From NCBI GenBank assembly GCA_023393375.1, contig JAEWLI010000166.1, positions 71,761 to 135,760 of the forward strand: a DNA stretch of 64,000 nt. The letters run 5' to 3'. Position 1 is the first letter of the stretch. Each line of letters starts with the position of its first letter. This DNA comes from Bacteroidota bacterium (GTDB lineage: Bacteria > Bacteroidota > Bacteroidia > Cytophagales > Cyclobacteriaceae). The position numbers and the translations under genes are program-made. This document shows, one piece after another, positions 1 through 8,909 of the stretch. The notes under the pieces were generated by a model. The model saw only the letters and a list, made by a program, of their open reading frames with translations. It was not told the origin of the DNA and searched no databases.

Positions 1-1852
1 CAGAACCGGCATTAGTATCTGTAGCCCGGTAAAACATCTCGAATACCTTATCTATATGATCCTTCATTATCCCCATACCATTATCGGTAATTTCAATATC
101 AGCTTTTTCCTGATCCACTTTTATCCTGATACTAATCTTTGAAGGACGGTGGTGATTATTACTACTATATTTAATGGCATTGGACAACAGGTTTCTGAAA
201 ATCACAGTGATTCTGTGGGTATCATTGATAAAAGGAGTTTGTTGTTCAATATAAATATTCTTTTGAATCCTGCTGGAATCAACCAGGTAAACTAATTCAG
301 AGAAGGTATTATCTATGATTTTTTGAAATTCTATTACTTCGTGAGACAATACCATTCGGGCATTTCGGCTCAGTTGAAGGATCTCTTGGATAAATAAATC
401 AAGTCGCCTAATATTTTTTGTGACTAAATCAAGGTATTGCTCATGGGATCCATTGTCCTTCTCCATTTGCATCAGGTTGATTAATCCCTGTATTGAAGTC
501 AATGGAGCTCGTAAATCATGAGAAACGCAATATACAAAATGGTCGAGTTCCTCATTGAGTTGGGTAAGTTCTACGTTTTTTGAATTCAAAAGGGTAGTCC
601 GGTCTTTTACCTTTGCTTCCAGGTTTTGATTAAGTCCTTTCAATTCCTGCAGCATATCAAAAAAATCATGCTGAACCACGTCAACAGCTGTAAACAATTC
701 ATAAAAAGGATCTGATGTAGGCACATCAAAAGTAGCAGGTTTGAATTTTGTACTCAGGTTTATCCTGCTTAAAAGCCCAAATAATTGATTGATCCTTTCA
801 TTATGGTTACTCTTTAATTTAGCAATTTCTTCTATCAGTTGCTTTTTGGAAAAACTTTCATAATCTTTCACAGATACGGTTGTTTTACCAGCTTGCTGCT
901 TTTGATCAGGAGCAATATTGAGGATTTTGTCAAGGGTACTTGCTATGGATTTCTCCAGAACGGTGCGGTTTTTAAGCTCCGAATTTGATGACCATTCTAT
1001 TTTAAACATCGCCGAGACGGTGGGATTGGTAATAATATATCGAAATTCCCACAAATCACTGTTTTCTGCGATTTTTTTAAACCAATAATGACGAATTGAA
1101 GAGGATGTGAACTTGATCTGACTTACCTCATAAATCACGTCCAATTTATTCTTATTGAGTAATTGATAGGCTTCTGGAATACAATTTACAGACTGATCTA
1201 TCAATGCGAGTGTTGCATCGCCAGTAATAACGATGTATAATATCTTACTGTTGATCAAAGTTACCGATAGCGTTTGGACAGGGGTTTGGTATTGCCAGTC
1301 CTTCTTTTTGTATAGTAAGAGTTTGGCTCCTCTGTAAAATACCATACTTTCTGTTAAGATGTCCTGAGCTATTGTGGTTTCAGAGGACTTTTTGGCGGTT
1401 TTTACCCGTTTTTTGATTATTTCCTGATAGGCACTGATTTCACTTTTATAAAAGGTGTAGTTCATCCATGGACTTAGCTTCGACCAAAGCCCACCCATAG
1501 TTCTTACAATATAGTTTTCGGATATAACACCAATATGTCGCAATAGGCCCGTTTCAAACATATGCGATAACGTACGGTTTAGATATGAGCGAGCACCTTT
1601 CTCAATCCATTTGACATTGTTGAAGTCAATAATCATATCAAAAGACTGTGCTACATTGCTGGTGTTCAGGGCTTTCAATAAAGTCAACAAATGATCGTGA
1701 CTTTCTTTAATGCTTTTTGAATCAACATACCCATAGGTATAACACATGACCACCCCATCCTCCAAGACCACATATTGAGTCAACAGGTTTTTATTGGAAC
1801 TTTCAAAACGCAGAATTTCCGGTTTCTGCTTTATTTCGTCGATACCATACAT
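1..1852 (-). CDS. Sensor histidine kinase, cut by the left window edge
   Basis: The reading frame starts at the ATG at 1850-1852, immediately preceded in frame by a TAG, and stays open to base 1, giving 617 residues without the C-terminus. No signal peptide or membrane span is seen, so it should be cytosolic. The phospho-acceptor His445 lies in a HisKA box (VSHDLRAP). A short coiled coil precedes it. An N-box (NLLSNAIKYSS, near residue 552) and a G1 box (DNGMGI, near 590) mark the HATPase domain. Residues 1-350 look like two diverged copies of one roughly 100-residue sensor domain. The autophosphorylating kinase role is well supported. The signal and the partner regulator are unknown; no response regulator lies beside it in the window. 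Confidence 0.9.
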   Translation of the reverse strand, partial: MYGIDEIKQKPEILRFESSNKNLLTQYVVLEDGVVMCYTYGYVDSKSIKESHDHLLTLLKALNTSNVAQSFDMIIDFNNVKWIEKGARSYLNRTLSHMFETGLLRHIGVISENYIVRTMGGLWSKLSPWMNYTFYKSEISAYQEIIKKRVKTAKKSSETTIAQDILTESMVFYRGAKLLLYKKKDWQYQTPVQTLSVTLINSKILYIVITGDATLALIDQSVNCIPEAYQLLNKNKLDVIYEVSQIKFTSSSIRHYWFKKIAENSDLWEFRYIITNPTVSAMFKIEWSSNSELKNRTVLEKSIASTLDKILNIAPDQKQQAGKTTVSVKDYESFSKKQLIEEIAKLKSNHNERINQLFGLLSRINLSTKFKPATFDVPTSDPFYELFTAVDVVQHDFFDMLQELKGLNQNLEAKVKDRTTLLNSKNVELTQLNEELDHFVYCVSHDLRAPLTSIQGLINLMQMEKDNGSHEQYLDLVTKNIRRLDLFIQEILQLSRNARMVLSHEVIEFQKIIDNTFSELVYLVDSSRIQKNIYIEQQTPFINDTHRITVIFRNLLSNAIKYSSNNHHRPSKISIRIKVDQEKADIEITDNGMGIMKDHIDKVFEMFYRATDTNAGS

Positions 1853-2217
1853 CTATTGTTCTTGACTATCACTTTCCCCTTTTCAAATATATCAATTTCA
1901 CATTCACTAATTCGTCAACGAGAGAAATTAATATCAGTATTTATTACTCCCAACTTGAATAATCTCTAAACACTTTTGATTCTGGATTCTACAAAGACCA
2001 CATTTTAACTATGTATATGACTTTGATTTACTGTATAAGCAAATATTTTTTAGCAGTGATTTATTATTAAATTTGATATTAAAAATGCTAAATATCTATG
2101 GCATTGCAAAGAGAATAAGATAAAAAGTGTATTTAAGGAAAAACTAACCCCAATATACTGATGAATTTTTGATGGTTATTTTTATATTTGTTGATAACCA
2201 TTAACCTTTTTGGCTAT
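1853..2217. promoter_or_regulatory. Divergent intergenic region with two -7 boxes
   Basis: This AT-rich region of 365 bases separates the leftward kinase from a small rightward gene. A Bacteroidota-type TAnnTTTG box lies at 1884-1891 on the minus strand (TATATTTG), about 32 bases before the kinase start. A second, TATATTTG at 2183-2190 on the plus strand, lies 27 bases before the 2218 start. Neither has an obvious -33 TTTG at 17-23 bases. No other gene is seen here. Confidence 0.4.
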
Positions 2218-2454
2218 ATGAAAAGTGCTATAGTCCATCAATATTTTAAAAAACAACTTGAAGGATTTATTATTTTAGTCCAGTTGGATCCAATTCATTT
2301 TGAAGGAGTTGAGCTCATGGTTTCTCCTACAGGCGATATCAGAAAAACAGCAAGAGTTTATGATGAACTAATATATGAGGATTTGAAAGAAGACGGATTT
2401 ATAGAATCGGGGGCTTTAGAATTTAATCTTTATTTGAAAGGTTTAAATAGATAA
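2218..2454 (+). CDS. Hypothetical protein, 78 aa
   Basis: This is a small soluble protein that I do not recognise. The frame can be opened at a TTG at 2188, but that codon overlaps a TATATTTG promoter box (2183-2190), so the ATG at 2218 is the more likely start. The composition is ordinary, with an amphipathic N-terminus and an acidic middle (YDELIYEDLKEDGF), and there is no signal peptide or membrane segment. It converges on a very small acidic gene at 2485-2622, with a hairpin between them. No function can be assigned. Confidence 0.6.
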   Translation: MKSAIVHQYFKKQLEGFIILVQLDPIHFEGVELMVSPTGDIRKTARVYDELIYEDLKEDGFIESGALEFNLYLKGLNR

Positions 2455-2479
2455 CCTCATTCCCCTGATGGGGAAGAGG
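2455..2479. terminator. Hairpin between convergent small genes
   Basis: CCTC-A-TTCCCC pairs with GGGGAA-G-AGG across a TGAT loop, a stem of about ten pairs with one mismatch or bulge. It begins directly after the stop codon of the upstream gene. The T-tract is weak on both strands, so terminator function is inferred. Confidence 0.5.
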
Positions 2480-2484
2480 TAAGA

Positions 2485-2622
2485 TTATGAATCATACTCT
2501 AAATCGGAGCCTGAAGTAAAATCATCATTATCATAGCCAAAATCCATTTCAAACTCAAAACCAATGCGGTCGTCATGATCATCATGACTCACATAATCCG
2601 CTTCCCATACAAAATCTTCCAT
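2485..2622 (-). CDS. Very small acidic protein, 45 aa
   Basis: An ATG-started frame of 46 codons encodes an extremely acidic peptide. About 16 of 45 residues are Asp or Glu, it is rich in Tyr and Phe, and only one Arg and no Lys are present. It contains HDDHDD and repeated YD motifs. It sits in what would otherwise be an empty region and converges on the 78-aa gene at 2218-2454 with a hairpin between them. I do not recognise a family. Such a bias is unlikely in translated AT-rich noise, which usually gives Lys, Ile and Asn, so it may be real. Possible roles are charge-based binding or metal chelation, both guesses. Confidence 0.45.
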   Translation of the reverse strand: MEDFVWEADYVSHDDHDDRIGFEFEMDFGYDNDDFTSGSDLEYDS

Positions 2623-2873
2623 TTTTCTACTAAATTTAAAAATTGTCCATAAAATATTGAACAATACAAAAAATCAATTAATACTTTATTATTTTAAAAA
2701 ATAAATTGCCAAAAAAGTCAATATTTAACAATAAATAGAGTCATATATTGCGATTTTCTCAGACAATTCTATGACAATTAACGGAAGAGTTAAAATAATG
2801 TTTTGACAATATTGAAAAATATGTTATAGATTAATATTTAACAATAAAATGAGGTTAAGATATTTTATAAAAC

Positions 2874-4049
2874 CTATCGCAATAGTTCAACAGCATTTTT
2901 CAACTTGGTCATTGCCTCTTGCAATATCGATATGGGACATGCGACATTGATCCTTTGATATCCAGATCCATTTTTACCAAAAGTAGTACCATCAATCAAC
3001 CCTAATCCTGCTTTTTTAATTAAAAATGATTTTAGTTCCTGATCCGACATGCCCAAACCTTTACAATTAAGCCAAATCAAATAAGTCCCTTCTGGCTTGG
3101 TCATGGTTATTTCAGGAATATATTTCTGAAGGTAATGAGCAACAAAATCCATATTTTTTTCGATGTAATCAATTGCCTGTCTCAGCCATTCATCACCATT
3201 GATGTAAGCTATTGACAAGGCCTTGGGACCAAAATAATTACCATTGTTGAGGTGCAGTGCATCAAGCTTGTCCCTGAATATTTTGTTTAGTTCAGGATTT
3301 GATATTACAGCCCATGATGTTGCCAGCCCGGCCATGTTGAAGGTTTTGGAAGGAGAAAAACATGATATAGTACGCTGGGCTATCTGATCACTAATTGATG
3401 CAATAGGGATATACTGATGAGGGGTGAATACTATATCAGCATGTATGTCATCTGTAAGAATGATTATATCATGTTTTTCACAAATCTGTGCAAGTTGAAG
3501 AAGTTCTTCTTTATTCCAAACCCGGCAAACAGGGTTATGGGGATTACACAGAATTAGCATTTTAGCACCTAAGGCAGCTTTCTCTTCAAGATCATCAAAA
3601 TCCATGAAATAACGTCCTTCTGATTCAATCAATTCATTGACCAATAACGCACGGTTATTATCTGTAACAATTGAAAAAAATGGTGGATAGACCGGGCTTT
3701 GGATAATGATTTTATCTTGGGGTTCTGTAAATGCCAGAATACTCATCACCAGAGAAGGTACTACTCCCGGACACCCAGTGATCCATGATGTTTGAATGTC
3801 CCAATGATATTTTCTTTTTACCCAGTCCTGTATCGCTTGATTAAAATCTAGTGGGTTTAACGTATATCCATAAATACCATGATCTGCTGAAGCTTTTACA
3901 GCATCCACAATAAATGATGGTGTGCGAAAATCCATGTCAGCAACCCACAATGGCAATACATCATCAGTTCCATACAATCTTTTTCTGAGGCCATATTTTA
4001 CCGAATCAGAGTAGCTGCGATCTACTATTTCATCAAAATTATACTTCAT
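2874..4049 (-). CDS. patB: MalY/PatB-family PLP-dependent C-S lyase (aminotransferase fold)
   Basis: This 391-aa fold-type I PLP enzyme belongs to the MalY/PatB group, which cleaves cystathionine or other cysteine S-conjugates to a thiol, pyruvate and ammonia. WVADMD at 35-40 is the family signature, Lys235 in SPSKTFNMAG should form the Schiff base with PLP, and TDDIHAD (199-205) supplies the pyridine-nitrogen Asp. The NPHNP stretch at 169-173 is followed by VCR, where most relatives have VGR, a small oddity. The length is typical. It is monocistronic in an AT-rich setting. The exact substrate cannot be told from sequence, and an aminotransferase role is a less likely alternative. Confidence 0.85.
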   Translation of the reverse strand: MKYNFDEIVDRSYSDSVKYGLRKRLYGTDDVLPLWVADMDFRTPSFIVDAVKASADHGIYGYTLNPLDFNQAIQDWVKRKYHWDIQTSWITGCPGVVPSLVMSILAFTEPQDKIIIQSPVYPPFFSIVTDNNRALLVNELIESEGRYFMDFDDLEEKAALGAKMLILCNPHNPVCRVWNKEELLQLAQICEKHDIIILTDDIHADIVFTPHQYIPIASISDQIAQRTISCFSPSKTFNMAGLATSWAVISNPELNKIFRDKLDALHLNNGNYFGPKALSIAYINGDEWLRQAIDYIEKNMDFVAHYLQKYIPEITMTKPEGTYLIWLNCKGLGMSDQELKSFLIKKAGLGLIDGTTFGKNGSGYQRINVACPISILQEAMTKLKNAVELLR

Positions 4050-4242
4050 AATATTTAATGTATTTCCTATTATTTACATTTACATCACTCACAGAAACTC
4101 AAAAATAGATATTAATCATAGACCGTTTACCCGGTTTCTGGAAATTCTCATCATCTTAATGATATCTCCAAAAGAAAATATTGTTTATTTAGGAAAAAAT
4201 GGTTAATTTAACTTATTGTTAAACAATCTAAATTTGGTAATT

Positions 4243-5151
4243 ATGAATGAAACGATGCTTGTTTTACTGAAAATATGGCACATCATCATGTGGATTTCAT
4301 GTGTATCCTTTTTTGCAGCGGGAATAATTATCATTTTTGGACATTGGATAAAAACCAAATCTATTAGGGACTATAAAGCCAAGTATGATTTTATCAGCGG
4401 CAATGAAATAAAACGTTTAACCATGGGAATAGGTGCTATTGCTATTGCCATTGCATCATTCATAAATACCGTCTACCCAAAAATTGTTGCTACTGATATA
4501 TCCTGGATTTTTATCCGGCTTTTTATTTCGATTTGTTTTGGGGCTTTGTTTTATTATATTATTACCCTGATCATCAAGTACAGTTATCCCACTACCTTAA
4601 ATAAAAGGTTGAAAAAATTGCGGTATGCTCCTCGCACATCGCCTGAAGGCAATAAGATGAAACTTTTGACTGAAGAGGAGGAAGATGTACATCTGGAGGA
4701 AGGGATGAAAGTAGAAGAAGATATATTTTCTGTAGATTATGATGTGTGGGTAGACCCGAAATCAGGTTATGTAAAAATCGAAAAATATCCTGGGTATTTA
4801 TCCCAAACCTTAAAGTGCAATAATTGTGGTTTTCAAACAATGAGCCTTCTGAAAGAAGAAGTGCTCACACACCCTACCAAAGATACTAAAGGACAGTTGT
4901 TAAAACATTATCAGTGTGCATTTTGTAAAACCAAACGCAAGAAATTGCATAAAATAGCCAAATTAAAATCAATTGATGAACCATTTGAACTCCCTACAGA
5001 ACTTCATTTTCATGAAGAGAGAAGTATTCAGGTAAAGATATCCATTAAAACCAATGACGGATTTGATCAGGAATATGATTTTAACAACCTCCATGATGCC
5101 CGAAAATTTATGGAGAAAATGGAACACGAGCAAATTCCAGAACTGGATTAA
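4243..5151 (+). CDS. Membrane protein with cytoplasmic zinc-ribbon-like domain, 302 aa
   Basis: The protein has three predicted membrane spans, near residues 5-33, 59-78 and 86-112. They are followed by a charged soluble region with an acidic stretch (EEEED) and two CxxC pairs at 192-195 and 225-228, which could form a zinc ribbon. The frame is open from a TTG at 4216, but the ATG at 4243 gives a better hydrophobic N-terminus, and a TAAATTTG box at 4229-4236 argues against the earlier start. No family is recognised. A role in membrane-linked regulation or redox sensing is possible but unsupported by context. Confidence 0.65.
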   Translation: MNETMLVLLKIWHIIMWISCVSFFAAGIIIIFGHWIKTKSIRDYKAKYDFISGNEIKRLTMGIGAIAIAIASFINTVYPKIVATDISWIFIRLFISICFGALFYYIITLIIKYSYPTTLNKRLKKLRYAPRTSPEGNKMKLLTEEEEDVHLEEGMKVEEDIFSVDYDVWVDPKSGYVKIEKYPGYLSQTLKCNNCGFQTMSLLKEEVLTHPTKDTKGQLLKHYQCAFCKTKRKKLHKIAKLKSIDEPFELPTELHFHEERSIQVKISIKTNDGFDQEYDFNNLHDARKFMEKMEHEQIPELD

Positions 5152-5158
5152 AAAAACA

Positions 5159-5178
5159 CAGGAGGGCTTCCCCTCCTG
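5159..5178. terminator. Perfect 8-bp hairpin terminator between convergent genes
   Basis: CAGGAGGG and CCCTCCTG pair perfectly around a CTTC loop. On the minus strand the stem is followed by TGTTTTTTT, a good Rho-independent terminator for the GNAT-nitrilase gene. It also lies 8 bases after the stop of the rightward membrane-protein gene. Confidence 0.85.
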
Positions 5179-5188
5179 ATACTGATTG

Positions 5189-6757
5189 TTATACTTTGAG
5201 TGTGGTTATCACTTTTTTCTTACCGGTAAGGTTTAGCGTATAAAGATCGTTTCTTCTGTCCTTCAAATTCCTGACGCTTCCCTGGACGTGCAGTTCTTTC
5301 AGGAGATCCAGATCCACATCAGCGATGATAGTCATTTCTGAATTTGGTGTAGCTTCAGCCACAATACCCATGTTAGGAAAAGCAAAATCGCATGGTGAAA
5401 ATACAGAAGATTGTGCATACTGAATGTCCATATTCCTTACCTTGGGTAAGTTGCCCACACTACCTGCAATGGCAACATAACATTCGTTTTCTATTGCTCT
5501 TGCCCTGGAACAAAGCCTCACACGCTGATAACCATTCTGTGTATCGGTAGCAAATGGTACAAACAGAATCTGAACGCCTTCTTTTGCCATTATCCTGGAA
5601 AGTTCGGGGAATTCCACATCATAACAGATCAAAATGCCTACCTTGCCGGCATCTGTTTCAAATACCTGAATTTTATCGCCACCCGATATACCCCAGTCAG
5701 AGTATTCAGAAGGGGTAATGTGTATTTTATACTGATATTCTATGGTTCCGTCACGCCGGCAAAGACATGCTACATTATATAATTTATCATCTTCGTACAC
5801 AGGCATACTACCAGCTATGATGTTTACATTATACGATAAAGCAAATTCTATGAACTTATTCTGAATGTCTTCCGAATATTGTGACAACTTTCTGATAGCC
5901 TGTGATGTGCCCAATTCATTGAACTCAGCCATTAAAGGTACCATGAACAGTTCAGGGAAAAGAATAAAATCAGCTTTGTAACTACTAATAGCGTCTACAA
6001 AAAACTCGGCATACTCGAACATCGCATCCACAGAGCTTACATTTCTCATTTGCCACTGTACTAATCCTATGCGTACAATTGACTTGGTTTCTTGTAAAAC
6101 TTTTTTCTTTTTACTATAGTAAATATTGTTCCACTCCAGCAATGTTGCAAATGATCTGGACTCATTGTCATCAGGCATGTAGTTATTCAATACCTTGCGT
6201 ACATGGAAGTCATTGCTAAGTTGGAAACTCAACACCGGATCATATATTTCTTTCGACAAAACCTTATCGATATACTCCTCAGGTTCCATTTTGTAGCTAT
6301 ACTTATAATAATTGGGCATTCTACCGCCAGCTACGATAGATTTTAGGTTCAATTGTTCACAAACGTCTTTTCTGGCATCATACAACCTACGTCCTAACCT
6401 CATGTTCCGATACTCGGGATGAACGATCACTTCAATTCCATAAAGTACATCGCCTTCCGGATCATGAGTATCAAATTCATAATTGCCCAAAATACTATCA
6501 AATGTGTGATCATCCCCATATTTAGCATAATCCACTATTATGGTTAGCACGAATGCAATGACTTTTTCTTTGTCCTCAATACAAATTTGTCCTTCAGGAA
6601 ATATTCTGATCAGCTTTTTTATCTGTTTATAACTCCAATGTTCCTGTATGTCGGGATAGGTAGCAGTCATTACCTCCACCATATCATCATAATCAGAGAT
6701 CTTCAGGTTTCTGATTATTAATTTATGTTCCGGCTCATTGGTCTGGTCTTTTATCAT
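5189..6757 (-). CDS. GNAT acetyltransferase fused to carbon-nitrogen hydrolase (nitrilase superfamily)
   Basis: The 522-aa protein joins an N-terminal GNAT-like domain (about 13-170, acetyl-CoA loop near VHPEYRNMRLGRRL) to a nitrilase-superfamily amidohydrolase (about 227-515). The catalytic triad is visible: Glu269 in FPELF, Lys344 in YKIHITP and Cys378 in ICYDVEFPE. This architecture resembles the Bacillus YhcX type, whose substrate is not firmly established. It should be cytosolic. A strong terminator follows it. Upstream, a TATTTTTG box (6835-6842, minus strand) overlaps a sequence that resembles the LacI operator found near 60 kb. Confidence 0.88.
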   Translation of the reverse strand: MIKDQTNEPEHKLIIRNLKISDYDDMVEVMTATYPDIQEHWSYKQIKKLIRIFPEGQICIEDKEKVIAFVLTIIVDYAKYGDDHTFDSILGNYEFDTHDPEGDVLYGIEVIVHPEYRNMRLGRRLYDARKDVCEQLNLKSIVAGGRMPNYYKYSYKMEPEEYIDKVLSKEIYDPVLSFQLSNDFHVRKVLNNYMPDDNESRSFATLLEWNNIYYSKKKKVLQETKSIVRIGLVQWQMRNVSSVDAMFEYAEFFVDAISSYKADFILFPELFMVPLMAEFNELGTSQAIRKLSQYSEDIQNKFIEFALSYNVNIIAGSMPVYEDDKLYNVACLCRRDGTIEYQYKIHITPSEYSDWGISGGDKIQVFETDAGKVGILICYDVEFPELSRIMAKEGVQILFVPFATDTQNGYQRVRLCSRARAIENECYVAIAGSVGNLPKVRNMDIQYAQSSVFSPCDFAFPNMGIVAEATPNSEMTIIADVDLDLLKELHVQGSVRNLKDRRNDLYTLNLTGKKKVITTLKV

Positions 6758-7063
6758 TTATAAAAAAATTTATATGTCTTAGTTTAAATCCAAAATATCT
6801 AACAGAAATATTCTTAAATAATTTCGTTAACGTGCAAAAATAGGAAAAAATGCTGTAAATAGATGATCATTTGTTTTATCTGGGGAAATACGATACTTCA
6901 TAACTTTTACATCTTTTTGAATTAGCCATAAAATCTTATAAAAAAAATACAATCTTCGCATAACACAATAGCTCCAGTAATGTTGTAATAGGTGTAGTAT
7001 GCGCCATATTTTTTGTGTTCTATTTTTTTAACTATTTTATATCTTATTTTTATTATATTTTTT
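6758..7063. promoter_or_regulatory. Divergent intergenic region: promoter with operator-like site for the GNAT-nitrilase gene
   Basis: On the minus strand TATTTTTG at 6835-6842 is a -7 box match. Directly downstream of it lies TTTCGTTAACGTGCAAAAA (plus strand, 6822-6840), matching 16 of 19 positions of the LacI-type site at 60019-60037. The rest of the gap is AT-rich and holds no visible gene. Confidence 0.4.
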
Positions 7064-7687
7064 ATGAATTACAGGGCTGCTTTTGTTGCAATAGTTTTCA
7101 TGATCTTTTATGTCAATCCATCCATTGGAGAAGAAATATATAAACCAAGCACAAAATTATGGAATGAAGGTCAAGTTAAGCTAAAAAATGGTCAATCCTT
7201 TTCAGGAAAAATTTATTACCATGAAGAGAATCAGGTAGTATATATTTCAAATAAGGGGTTTGTTAAAGCACTTTCAGCACAGAACCTGACCAGTTTTTCA
7301 TACTACGATTCATTTTTGTCCATACCACGATCTTATTTATCAATTGTTCCGGATAATGGACACTCTGGTAAAAAAAACTATATTTTCGAAATAGTGATAG
7401 ATGGGCCACTTACCTTATTGCGACAACAGAAGGCTTCAATGGGTTATGACGGATATTTTGATGAGGGAATTAGTCATTTTGTAGGTTATACCACTCATTT
7501 CAAATATTATTTCTTATATGAAGGTAAAGTTTATCCCATCAGGAATTTTAAAAAGCAATATTTGGAATTAGCTGCTGATTATTTCAAAAGAATTGATTTA
7601 TATATTAAACAACGGAAATTAAGATTCAATAACATTCCTCACCAGTTATTATTAATCCAATATTATAATAATATTAAGTCTGCCTGA
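7064..7687 (+). CDS. Secreted hypothetical protein, 207 aa
   Basis: The ATG at 7064 opens with MNYRAAF, a hydrophobic core and a plausible signal-peptidase site after SIGEE, so the protein should be exported. The frame continues upstream to a TTG at 7013, which would destroy a normal signal peptide. The mature part begins with a short beta-rich segment (VKLKNGQSFSGKIYYHEENQVVYIS) resembling generic GxI small-barrel patterns in Bacteroidota exported proteins. The C-terminus is Lys/Tyr-rich. No family is recognised and no operon partner is close. Confidence 0.65.
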   Translation: MNYRAAFVAIVFMIFYVNPSIGEEIYKPSTKLWNEGQVKLKNGQSFSGKIYYHEENQVVYISNKGFVKALSAQNLTSFSYYDSFLSIPRSYLSIVPDNGHSGKKNYIFEIVIDGPLTLLRQQKASMGYDGYFDEGISHFVGYTTHFKYYFLYEGKVYPIRNFKKQYLELAADYFKRIDLYIKQRKLRFNNIPHQLLLIQYYNNIKSA

Positions 7688-7804
7688 CACTTTGGCAAAT
7701 AAAATTATACAAAATATTTTTTATCAATATATTTATGCTGATTTTTATAGATACGAAAAATTTATATTTTTAAAACAATTAATCAAGAATAGTGTTTACT
7801 TGCC

Positions 7805-7960
7805 ATGTTTGATTTGATAAATATAATTGGGGCAGTCATTCTGGCTTTATTTGCCGGGGTAGTGTATATTATTTTTATCTTTTTTTTGCTTATCTCTTTA
7901 CCTTTCAAAGTAATTTTCCAGATGCTGTCAGGAATAAAAAAAGCCCCCGAAGGAGCTTAA
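7805..7960 (+). CDS. Small membrane protein, 51 aa
   Basis: ATG at 7805 to TAA at 7958-7960 encodes one long hydrophobic segment (residues about 5-33) followed by a short basic tail ending KKAPEGA. A single-span inner-membrane protein is the simplest reading. Its last codons are read through the Rho-independent terminator of the convergent mdh gene, so the two transcripts must overlap. Hydrophobic ORFs can arise by chance in T-rich DNA, so this remains tentative. No homologue is recognised. Confidence 0.45.
   Translation: MFDLINIIGAVILALFAGVVYIIFIFFLLISLPFKVIFQMLSGIKKAPEGA
7935..7958 (-). terminator. Rho-independent terminator of mdh
   Basis: Read on the minus strand, AAGCTCC-TTCG-GGGGCTT forms a 7-pair stem, including one G-U, with a stable TTCG loop, followed by a run of seven T. 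It begins 18 bases after the mdh stop and lies inside the 3' end of the small convergent ORF. Confidence 0.85.
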
Positions 7961-7976
7961 TTTGTTAATATTATTA

Positions 7977-8909
7977 CTATTTACCCATCTTATCAAGCAC
8001 TTCCATCACTTCTCTTACATGACCTTCAGAACTTTTCAGGCTTTGCATTTCCTCATCATTCAGTTGAAGTTCGATTACCTTTTCAACACCATTCTTGCCC
8101 AAAATAACCGGAGCTCCTAAATAACAGTTATTAATTCCGTATTCACCTTCCAATTTAAGACATACAGGGAAAACCCTTCTTTGGTCTTTAACTACCGCTT
8201 CGGCCATTTGTGCGGCTGCTGAGCCTGGTGCATACCACGCTGAAGTACCAAGCAGTTTAACTAATTCGCCACCACCTACTTTAGTTCTTTCAACAATTTT
8301 GTTTAAAGTTTCTTTATCCAACAACTCTGTTACAGGAATACCCGCAACAGTGGTATATCTTGGAAGTGGTACCATGGTGTCACCGTGTCCACCCATTAAA
8401 ATAGCTTGAATTTCTTTTGGAGAAACATTTAATGCTTCGGCAAGAAATGCTCTGTACCGTGCAGTATCCAGAATACCCGCCATACCAATTACCCTTGTCC
8501 TTGGCAATTTCGATACAATATGGGCTTGATAGGTCATTACATCAAGTGGATTAGAAACCACAATGATGATTGCTTCAGGAGAATATTTTACAACATTCTC
8601 AGTTACCTCTTTTACAATTGCAGCATTGGTACCTATCAAATCATCACGACTCATACCGGGTTTACGTGGCAAGCCGGAGGTAATTACTACTACTTCTGAA
8701 CCAGCTGTTTTGGAATAATCACTGGTAGATCCTATTGTACGGGAATCATAAACATCGACAGGGGCTTTTTGCCAAATATCCAATGCCTTTCCTTCGGCAA
8801 ATCCTTCTCGGATGTCCAATAAAACTATTTCTCTGGCAATTTCTTTGTATGCCAATACATCGGCACAGGTGGCACCAACGTTACCAGCTCCAACTACTGT
8901 TATTTTCAT
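7977..8909 (-). CDS. mdh: Malate dehydrogenase (NAD, LDH-like type)
   Basis: The enzyme interconverts malate and oxaloacetate with NAD in the TCA cycle. The 310-aa length is typical of the LDH-like MalDH group. The Rossmann motif GAGNVG is at 7-12, with Asp32 selecting NAD. Arg82 in SGLPRKPGM, where lactate dehydrogenases carry Gln, specifies malate. Arg88, Asp148, Arg151 and His175 (GGHGD) complete the active site. It is monocistronic, with a TAAATTTG box at 8958-8965 (minus strand) and a strong terminator. Confidence 0.97.
   Translation of the reverse strand: MKITVVGAGNVGATCADVLAYKEIAREIVLLDIREGFAEGKALDIWQKAPVDVYDSRTIGSTSDYSKTAGSEVVVITSGLPRKPGMSRDDLIGTNAAIVKEVTENVVKYSPEAIIIVVSNPLDVMTYQAHIVSKLPRTRVIGMAGILDTARYRAFLAEALNVSPKEIQAILMGGHGDTMVPLPRYTTVAGIPVTELLDKETLNKIVERTKVGGGELVKLLGTSAWYAPGSAAAQMAEAVVKDQRRVFPVCLKLEGEYGINNCYLGAPVILGKNGVEKVIELQLNDEEMQSLKSSEGHVREVMEVLDKMGK

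Noticed and set aside
1775..1969. 64-aa plus-strand frame across the kinase start
   Set aside because: It is antisense to the kinase N-terminus and lacks any recognisable composition; the kinase frame is clearly coding.
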